NCBI GenBank assembly: GCA_030594725.1
Contig: JAUVEQ010000162.1
Coordinates: 1-6,871, forward strand
Direction of reading: 5' to 3'
Length of the DNA: 6,871 nucleotides
Source: Methanobacteriota archaeon
GTDB lineage: Archaea > Thermoplasmatota > DTKX01 > GCA-020343715
This document shows, in pieces, positions 1-6,871 of the stretch (within the stretch, counting starts at the first letter, position 1; each line of letters opens with the position of its first letter). A program made the position numbers and the translations under genes. Below the pieces are notes generated by a model. It was not told where the DNA came from, ran no database searches, and saw only the letters and a list, made by a program, of their open reading frames with translations.

Positions 1-3000
1 ACGGCCTTCCCCGTCTCCGAGGTGTCGTTCAGGCCGTCGCCGTCCCAGTCGATGCTGGTTATGCCCCTCCACTGTGCGAACTCGTCGATGCTTCCTGGCA
101 TCACATCGAAGTACATCGTCGTCCAAGAGGAGTCGGTCGAGTCGGTCTTGAACTCCCTGTCGCAGTGCCAACCGAACAGCCACCAGCAATCGTCGTAGAA
201 GACAGTGTAATCGTTGTGCGTCCCGACGTTCAGCTGGTAGTTGACCATCGGGATCCCGGGCTCGACCCAGGCCGACGTGTTGAAGAGCGTCGACTTGATG
301 CCTGGGTAGTACACAGGGGTCGTATTGGTGATCGAGTTGCCTTTGGTCGATTTGGAGTTCTTGGGGACGCCGATGGTCTGCTGGGGGATGATGTAGCTCT
401 GGACCAGGTCGTCCCAGCTCCCGTCGGAAGTTATCGTTACGTTGCCCCAGAGCCTGCTGCCGAAGGTGAACCGGTCACCGACGTCGATCCCGTTCCCGTC
501 CTTGTCATCCACGTCGAAGGTGGAGTCCACGAAGCCTAACGCCACGTCCGACCGCTTGTCCGTCTTGGTGAAGATATCGTAGATCCACTCGATGATCTCC
601 TTCATAATGTGGGATAGCCAGGACTCTCCAGTGAATATGATGAAGAAGACATCGATGAGGGCCAGGACGGCGGCTATTATCGCCCCCACCGGCCCTCCCA
701 CCATCGCCAGTATCGCAAGGCTGATGCCGTACCAAGCCATCGCCATCGAGTAGATGGCCGCGCACACGGTCCCGATGGGGTGCCAGTCCATCGCGTCGGC
801 CATGGTGAAGAAGTTGAAGAACATAATCACCACCTCAACGGCTATACCGACCCATCCCAGGAACTTGCCGATCTTTCCGATCATCGTCTTGCCAGTGTTC
901 AGGGATTGGTACATCGCCTTGTACAGGCCCCATCCGGTCTGTCCTGCTGTCCGGGCAAGGGATTCGATCTTGGTGAACTGCACGAAGTAGTAGGCGGCCT
1001 TGATGATGTTGTAGGACTTGGAGAGGAAGCTGAACGACTTGATGCCGACCTTCCCCCAGTTGATGATGGTCTGATTGATGATGCCGCTGTCCTTCTCGGG
1101 ATATACGTACTGGGTCTCTGTCACGTTGATCTTGACGACCTCGCACTCACCCACGTTCCATGCCAGCAGCAACCCGGTCGTGATCGTCAAGCTAGCATCG
1201 TCCAGGCCCCAATCCCGCACCTCCACCATGATGTCCTCGAACTCCAGGGGCTGGATGCCGCTGGTGTTGTACCACGGTGTCTTCATCGACTTGGACGTGA
1301 CGGTCTGGGCTATCGATAGGTCCATGTCCAGGTCGGACCCCAGGATGTGGGTGGAGGTGGCCAGGTCTGCCAGGTCCATTGTAGTACGCCTGTCCTCGAG
1401 GGCGAACAGAAGGGGCATGACCTTCCCTTCGGGAAGGGAATCCAAGGCCTTCATGGTGGCATTCGACGTCAGCCACTGGAGCGCGGCGTCCTCGTGGGGG
1501 AAGGTCCCGTTCAGGAACGAAAGGGAGATGCTATGGGCGGAGAGAAGCGATGGGATGTCGCCCACGGTGGTGGTGGCGTTCCTCAGGAAGTCGTAGCTGA
1601 GGACCAGGTTACCGGCCAGGACCTCCTCGGGGTCGGGGCCGTAAACGACGGCATAGTCGACCATCTGGCTCTCGGACACCGAGAGGCCGGTGATCATGAA
1701 GTCCTCTTTGTAAGTTACGAGGGTCTTTACCCTCGACCCTATCCCCTGTTCGGATAGCTTGAACAGGTGGGCCTGTGAGATGAGCACGCCGTCGGCCTTC
1801 AGCGTCCCGTTGGCCTTGACCGTAAGGTACTTGCCGTTGTCGGCCTTCAGCACCATCGTGGGTGGGATGCCCATTGTCACCTGGAAGATGGACATCGGCC
1901 CCATCTTCTGGTCCACCGCGGCGATGGTCCCGTCCGGCCTCAGGGTCAGGAACCTTCCATTGGTGGCACGGAGGGCGATCTGGTCGTCACCGATCCCCAC
2001 CCACTCGAACTTCTGCTCGTCACCGACGGCGGACGCGTTGGCTCTCACGGCCTCGTCGGCACCTGACGTGAGGTAGTTGTCGTTGACGGTCTGAATCGAG
2101 CGGATCCGGTAGTCCGACTTCCCGTTGATGGTCCATACCAGCTCCATGTCGAAGGAGAGGTTGAGGGGCGTTCCGGTGGCGGGATAGAATATCCTGCTCC
2201 TGAAGGCCACCACGTTTCCGAACTCCACTGTCGGGAAGATGGGAAGGTAGGCGGCGTCCTCGCCGACGACCACGCCGTACTGGGCAACGTCCTCCTGGGA
2301 CGGCAGTTCGTTCGCCTTGAGCATGATGCTGGGTATGGCCTCCACGTCGTTCGAGGACCCGTCCAGGTCCTGCATGCTTCCTTGGGTGTCGTTGGGCCAA
2401 TCCCAGACCGAATTGACCAGTCGGAGGTTGTCGGGGTTCCGGGTCCTTATCTGGAGATCGATGTATGTGGGTCCGCCGCTGGTGTTGATGTCGATGTGGA
2501 AATCGGAAGACAGCCCCGTTCTCGCCATGGGGGACAGGTCCAGGTCGTCCATGACGCCATCCCCGTCGTTGTCCCAGTCCCATACGTTGGGCACCCCGTC
2601 CCCGTCCAGGTCCAGCTTGCCGCCCGTGACCTCCAGGATATCGGGGTACCGGTCTCGGTTGGAATCCGGGTTGTTCGGGTCCATGCTCGCGAAGACCTCC
2701 CTGTCGTCGCGGAGCTGGTCGCAGTCCGAATCCGGGTTGTACGGGTCAGTCCCTATGACCACCTCGACGGTGTCCCAAAGCGTGTCCCCGTCGGTGTCGT
2801 TCCGGTTGGCCACTGGCGTTGCGTTCTGCAGGTCCGCTGCCAGCTTTGCTATCTCAAGGAACGGAGGCGGGACCTCCTCCATCCATCGGCTCTCGGTCTC
2901 CGGGTCCTCACGGTCCTCGTCGTAGAGCTCGGCCACGGCCGATTGGCAGGTGACGGTTATCAACATCAATACGACTAGGACAGAGACGATCTTGTACACC

Positions 3001-3008
3001 ATTCTCAT
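1..3008 (-). CDS. Large exported protein with TSP3-like Ca2+ loops, fascin-like beta-trefoil and membrane segments (C-terminus cut off)
   Basis: One uninterrupted frame of 1002 codons runs off the left edge. Residues 1-26 form a signal peptide: MRMVYK, a hydrophobic core, then AVA before E27. Residues 68-160 carry Asp-rich thrombospondin-type-3-like loops (DTDGD at 71, DLDGDG at 133, DWDNDGDG at 144), which typically bind Ca2+. Residues about 301-421 contain three roughly 40-residue units with YLT/FLT-type cores (NDNYLT, NGRFLT, NGKYLT), the pattern of a fascin-like beta-trefoil. Residues 430-710 match no family I recognise. Residues 716-793 are strongly hydrophobic, enough for two or three membrane spans. 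Further acidic loops follow at 832-845 and 987-998. Seventeen N-x-S/T sequons suit a glycosylated surface protein. The ATG at 3008 has GGGGGG eight bases upstream; an in-frame ATG at 3002 is the alternative. Function is unknown. A surface adhesion or envelope role is inference. The protein continues beyond the window. Confidence 0.93.
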   Translation of the reverse strand, partial: MRMVYKIVSVLVVLMLITVTCQSAVAELYDEDREDPETESRWMEEVPPPFLEIAKLAADLQNATPVANRNDTDGDTLWDTVEVVIGTDPYNPDSDCDQLRDDREVFASMDPNNPDSNRDRYPDILEVTGGKLDLDGDGVPNVWDWDNDGDGVMDDLDLSPMARTGLSSDFHIDINTSGGPTYIDLQIRTRNPDNLRLVNSVWDWPNDTQGSMQDLDGSSNDVEAIPSIMLKANELPSQEDVAQYGVVVGEDAAYLPIFPTVEFGNVVAFRSRIFYPATGTPLNLSFDMELVWTINGKSDYRIRSIQTVNDNYLTSGADEAVRANASAVGDEQKFEWVGIGDDQIALRATNGRFLTLRPDGTIAAVDQKMGPMSIFQVTMGIPPTMVLKADNGKYLTVKANGTLKADGVLISQAHLFKLSEQGIGSRVKTLVTYKEDFMITGLSVSESQMVDYAVVYGPDPEEVLAGNLVLSYDFLRNATTTVGDIPSLLSAHSISLSFLNGTFPHEDAALQWLTSNATMKALDSLPEGKVMPLLFALEDRRTTMDLADLATSTHILGSDLDMDLSIAQTVTSKSMKTPWYNTSGIQPLEFEDIMVEVRDWGLDDASLTITTGLLLAWNVGECEVVKINVTETQYVYPEKDSGIINQTIINWGKVGIKSFSFLSKSYNIIKAAYYFVQFTKIESLARTAGQTGWGLYKAMYQSLNTGKTMIGKIGKFLGWVGIAVEVVIMFFNFFTMADAMDWHPIGTVCAAIYSMAMAWYGISLAILAMVGGPVGAIIAAVLALIDVFFIIFTGESWLSHIMKEIIEWIYDIFTKTDKRSDVALGFVDSTFDVDDKDGNGIDVGDRFTFGSRLWGNVTITSDGSWDDLVQSYIIPQQTIGVPKNSKSTKGNSITNTTPVYYPGIKSTLFNTSAWVEPGIPMVNYQLNVGTHNDYTVFYDDCWWLFGWHCDREFKTDSTDSSWTTMYFDVMPGSIDEFAQWRGITSIDWDGDGLNDTSETGKA
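2662..2747 (-). repeat. Direct repeat (66-bp period) encoding tandem TSP3-like units
   Basis: Positions 2662-2681 and 2728-2747 are 20-bp near-identical copies differing at one base. They lie exactly 66 bp (22 codons) apart and in frame. They encode DPNNPDS and DPYNPDS, the starts of two successive 22-residue calcium-loop units (residues 88-109 and 110-131). The spacing fits internal duplication of a loop module. The loops following the repeat are degenerate: DSDCDQLRD and DSNRDRYPD lack the glycines of the usual DSDGDG pattern. Confidence 0.8.
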
Positions 3009-3016
3009 TCTACCAA

Positions 3017-3022
3017 CCCCCC
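3017..3022 (-). promoter_or_regulatory. G-run, possible ribosome binding site for the exported-protein gene
   Basis: GGGGGG on the minus strand lies eight bases before the ATG at 3008, a normal Shine-Dalgarno distance. It matches the archaeal anti-SD core CCUCC only partially, so initiation strength is uncertain. The spacing favours the ATG at 3008 over the in-frame ATG at 3002. Confidence 0.5.
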
Positions 3023-3041
3023 TGGATCCGGGATATCCAGG
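3021..3041. repeat. Inverted repeat in the 5' UTR of the exported-protein gene
   Basis: CCTGGAT (3021-3027) and ATCCAGG (3035-3041) are perfect 7-base inverted arms around a 7-base loop. On the minus strand the repeat ends about 12 bases before the ATG at 3008 and shares bases 3021-3022 with the G-run that would serve as ribosome binding site. It could be an RNA hairpin gating translation or a DNA operator. The sequence cannot distinguish these. Confidence 0.6.
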
Positions 3042-3068
3042 CTTGAGGGTATTCAATCTGGTCGATAC

Positions 3069-3083
3069 AAGTAATTTTTGGAT
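3069..3083 (-). promoter_or_regulatory. Candidate archaeal promoter (TATA/BRE) for the exported-protein gene
   Basis: The minus strand reads ATCCAAAAATTACTT, the most AT-rich stretch between the rRNA trailer and the start codon. A TATA box here would place transcription start near 3049, giving a 5' UTR of about 40 bases that contains the inverted repeat at 3021-3041. Assignment rests on base composition and spacing only. Confidence 0.5.
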
Positions 3084-3088
3084 AGCCG

Positions 3089-3097
3089 AAAAAAGAA
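3089..3097 (-). terminator. Oligo-T terminator candidate for the 23S transcript
   Basis: The minus strand reads TTCTTTTTT about 55 bases beyond the outer end of the processing stem. Archaeal RNA polymerase terminates at oligo-T tracts with or without a hairpin. A short GC-rich, partly self-complementary stretch (GCGGCCGC, GCAGGGCTGC) lies just upstream. The tract also separates rRNA transcription from the exported-protein promoter. Confidence 0.6.
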
Positions 3098-3128
3098 TGC
3101 AGCCCTGCGGCCGCTCCGCTAGCCCACT

Positions 3129-3144
3129 ACCTTCTGAAGAAGGT
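3129..3144 (-). other. 23S 3' trailer hairpin
   Basis: ACCTTC and GAAGGT form a perfect 6-bp stem with a four-base TTCA loop on the minus strand. It begins six bases beyond the processing stem that ends at 3151. It may take part in trailer processing or pausing before the oligo-T tract. Confidence 0.6.
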
Positions 3145-3150
3145 CGCGAG

Positions 3151-3188
3151 TGATCATACGCATCCCATGAAACTGTGTAGCCAGCACT

Positions 3189-3200
<12 letters not shown>
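3151..3200 (-). repeat. 3' arm of the pre-23S processing stem
   Basis: This arm is complementary to 6085-6131. Perfect blocks are 3151-3167 with 6115-6131 (17 bp), 3174-3188 with 6094-6108 (15 bp) and 3194-3200 with 6085-6091 (7 bp). The innermost block probably belongs to mature helix 1 of 23S. The outer blocks form the precursor stem from which archaeal pre-23S is excised. An internal loop of six bases per strand (3168-3173 opposite 6109-6114) interrupts the stem. Confidence 0.9.
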
Positions 3201-6084
<2,884 letters not shown>

Positions 6085-6093
<9 letters not shown>

Positions 6094-6131
6094 AGTGCTG
6101 GCTACACAATCGTCTGGGATGCGTATGATCA
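6085..6131 (-). repeat. 5' arm of the pre-23S processing stem
   Basis: This is the partner of 3151-3200. The outermost 17 bases (6115-6131) pair perfectly with 3151-3167. Pairing stops abruptly beyond 6131. On the minus strand the internal loop is GACGAT here and GTTTCA in the 3' arm. Near the mature end an asymmetric loop of two bases (6092-6093) faces five (3189-3193), which is where I place the mature termini. Confidence 0.9.
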
Positions 6132-6243
6132 GGCAGTCATCAGCCGTCAGCGCCGACCAGTTCCCTTGCCGGCTCAGACCTGTGCCACTTCGCCGACGAT
6201 GCGCGACCATCGCCGGGTGCATGGTTGTACCTCTTACGAGGCT
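6132..6243 (-). other. 23S rRNA 5' leader, structured
   Basis: This is the sequence between the likely transcription start and the processing stem. It contains local hairpins on the minus strand. CCTC-GTAA-GAGG (6230-6241) has a GNRA-type tetraloop. CGATG..CATCG lies around 6196-6214. A GCCGGC/GTCGGC pair lies around 6150-6172. No tRNA, 16S 3' end or convincing coding frame is present. The leader extent depends on the promoter call. Confidence 0.55.
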
Positions 6244-6264
6244 CTCCCACAATACAGGATGTGG

Positions 6265-6278
6265 TACTTAAGGTTTCC
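6265..6278 (-). promoter_or_regulatory. Candidate 23S rRNA promoter (BRE/TATA)
   Basis: The minus strand reads GGAAACCTTAAGTA: a purine-rich BRE-like stretch followed by a box-A-like CTTAAGTA. A start about 25 bases downstream falls near 6243, giving a leader of about 150 bases before the mature 23S. It is the AT-rich element closest to the gene, but the match to a consensus box A is moderate. Confidence 0.45.
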
Positions 6279-6279
6279 G

Positions 6280-6500
6280 ACGAGCCTGGCCGGAATCTGC
6301 CCCCTGGAAAGGCAAGCGTCTGCATTCCTCCCGGGGGAGCAAAGCTTTGGACGCCCGGAGTATATCTATCTTTCGAGGAAACGGGCCGCCGGATCCCTCT
6401 AGAGGGTCCCATCGCATCAAGTGGTGCCCGGGCCTCCCGGATCCGGGAGAGCTCCCCGATCACATAGACATAGGTGAGTCCGCCGCGAGGCGAACCGAGG
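6280..6500. other. GC-rich, palindrome-dense spacer without a recognised gene
   Basis: There is no supported coding frame here. Self-complementary elements include a perfect 16-bp palindrome at 6434-6449 (CTCCCGGATCCGGGAG), a perfect 12-bp palindrome at 6395-6406 (CCCTCTAGAGGG), AAAGCTTT near 6341-6348, a near-palindrome CTCCCGGGGGAG near 6328-6339, and GGAAT/ATTCC arms around 6292-6328. I looked for the conserved cores of RNase P RNA (GAGGAAAGTCC, ACAGAAA), SRP RNA (GGAAGGGAGCA) and tRNA (GGTTCRANNCC) and found none. It may be an unrecognised structured RNA, a regulatory array or rRNA leader. Confidence 0.5.
6359..6375 (-). promoter_or_regulatory. Second candidate upstream TATA element
   Basis: The minus strand reads CGAAAGATAGATATACT, with a CGAAAG BRE-like part followed by GATATA. 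It could be a second rRNA promoter giving a leader of roughly 240 bases. The plus strand also reads GTATATCT, so the direction is uncertain. Confidence 0.35.
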
Positions 6501-6502
6501 CA

Positions 6503-6518
6503 TCAACAAACTTTATGA
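6503..6518 (+). promoter_or_regulatory. Enolase promoter (BRE/TATA), near-leaderless transcript
   Basis: TCAACAAACTTTATGA combines an A-rich BRE-like stretch with the box-A-like CTTTATGA (6511-6518). Its centre lies about 28 bases before the ATG at 6543, so transcription should start within a few bases of the start codon. A leaderless or nearly leaderless mRNA is expected, as is common in Thermoplasmata. Confidence 0.65.
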
Positions 6519-6526
6519 ACCGACCA

Positions 6527-6540
6527 CCACCTTCCGGTGG
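6527..6540. repeat. Operator-like inverted repeat at the enolase start
   Basis: CCACC-TTCC-GGTGG sits between the TATA box and the ATG, where a bound repressor would block initiation. A near-copy in inverse orientation, CCACGGAAGGTGG, lies at 6572-6584 inside codons 10-14. The two share a perfect 9-base complement (6527-6535 with 6576-6584). The inner copy may simply reflect conserved enolase codons. Confidence 0.45.
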
Positions 6541-6542
6541 AT

Positions 6543-6871
6543 ATGCCAGGGCCAACGGACATCAGATCGGTCCACGGAAGGTGGATACTGGATTCTCGCG
6601 GGAATCCCACGGTCTCGGTGGACGTGGTCCTGGAGATCGGTGCCCGGGGCCGCTCCGCCGTGCCGTCGGGAGCCAGCACGGGAGCCCACGAGGCCCTGGA
6701 GCTTCGGGACGGGGACATGACCTGCTTCTTCGGCATGTCGGTCTCCGAGGCGCTGGACAACGTGAACGGACCCATCGCCGATGCCCTCAAGATGGAGGAC
6801 GCTCTGGACCAGAGGGCCATCGACCAGGTCATGATCGACCTGGACGGCACTCCCAACAAGGGCAAGCTGGG
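6543..6871 (+). CDS. eno: Enolase (phosphopyruvate hydratase), N-terminal part only
   Basis: Enolase interconverts 2-phosphoglycerate and phosphoenolpyruvate in cytosolic glycolysis and gluconeogenesis and requires Mg2+. The 109 visible codons cover most of the N-terminal alpha/beta domain. LDSRGNPTVSVDV is at residues 16-28. The mobile active-site loop VPSGASTGAHEALELRDGD is at 40-58, where S45 corresponds to the Mg2+-binding Ser39 of yeast enolase. NVNGPIA is at 73-79 and IDLDGTPNKGKL at 98-109. The barrel domain with the catalytic Glu, Lys and His residues lies beyond the window (family length is about 400-430 residues). The ATG at 6543 is chosen because it puts DSRGNPTV at the usual distance from the N-terminus and fits the promoter spacing. 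An in-frame GTG at 6537 is possible. The usual GKGV after the loop reads GMSV (64-67). It is divergent from the 23S gene. Confidence 0.97.
   Translation, partial: MPGPTDIRSVHGRWILDSRGNPTVSVDVVLEIGARGRSAVPSGASTGAHEALELRDGDMTCFFGMSVSEALDNVNGPIADALKMEDALDQRAIDQVMIDLDGTPNKGKL

Noticed and set aside
2020..2583. Minus-strand 187-codon frame overlapping the exported-protein gene in another frame
   Set aside because: Its Arg/Gly/His/Pro-rich translation is typical of an out-of-frame shadow. The real frame continues through it without interruption.
2317..2978. Plus-strand open frames of about 200 codons opposite the exported-protein gene
   Set aside because: They are antisense to a 1002-codon minus-strand frame with signal peptide and recognisable domains. 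Their Ser/Arg- or Val-rich composition is what the reverse strand of Asp-rich, GC-rich codons gives.
3009..3150. 5S rRNA after the 23S gene
   Set aside because: The gap is about 140 bp, is occupied by a hairpin, an oligo-T tract and AT-rich promoter-like DNA, and shows no 5S helices or conserved loop sequence.
6126..6150. Box C/D small RNA suggested by CTGATGA and CTGA on the minus strand
   Set aside because: The boxes lie only a few bases apart with no room for a guide, and TGATCA belongs to the processing stem.
6140..6463. Minus-strand 107-codon frame and plus-strand 80-codon frame in the spacer
   Set aside because: The two overlap each other on opposite strands, are interrupted by palindromes, and show neither motifs nor a convincing ribosome binding site. 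Chance frames in GC-rich DNA are likelier.
6470..6540. tRNA suggested by CGGTTCGCCTC on the minus strand
   Set aside because: No T-loop consensus GTTCRANNC and no acceptor, D or anticodon stems could be drawn around it.
6503..6865. Minus-strand 120-codon frame at the right edge
   Set aside because: It is antisense to enolase, whose N-terminal motifs are unmistakable.

Overview
The window comes from an archaeon. The 23S rRNA has archaeal sequence throughout, the promoters look like TATA/BRE boxes, and the coding regions are GC-rich at third positions. A 23S gene with no 16S, tRNA-Ala or 5S beside it is known from Thermoplasmata (for example Thermoplasma). The secreted calcium-loop protein also fits a Thermoplasmatota lineage such as a Methanomassiliicoccales relative. 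This placement is inference and not proven here.

Layout. (1) Positions 1-3008, minus strand: the first 1002 codons of one very large exported protein, still open at the left edge. It has a signal peptide, an N-terminal block of thrombospondin-type-3-like Ca2+ loops, a three-lobed fascin-like beta-trefoil, a long unassigned region, a hydrophobic membrane segment block, and further Asp-rich loops where the window cuts it. (2) Positions 3009-3150: a short gap holding the 23S 3' trailer hairpin, an oligo-T terminator candidate, a promoter candidate and a 5'-UTR inverted repeat for the exported-protein gene. (3) About 3189-6093, minus strand: an apparently complete, intron-free 23S rRNA of about 2.9 kb. 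A long inverted repeat (3151-3200 with 6085-6131) encloses it and would form the precursor processing stem. (4) Positions 6132-6542: a gene-free, structured spacer holding the rRNA leader, rRNA promoter candidates, a palindrome-rich block and the enolase promoter. (5) From 6543 to the end, plus strand: the N-terminal 109 codons of enolase (eno), divergent from the rRNA gene.

How the parts relate. The 23S gene and enolase are divergently transcribed from a shared spacer of about 0.4 kb. The exported-protein gene lies downstream of the 23S gene on the same strand, separated from it by about 140 bp with an oligo-T stop and a promoter of its own. No CRISPR array, insertion sequence, tRNA or 5S gene was found. 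The most novel content is the exported multidomain protein, the palindrome-rich spacer, and a pre-23S stem in which I could not draw a canonical bulge-helix-bulge.
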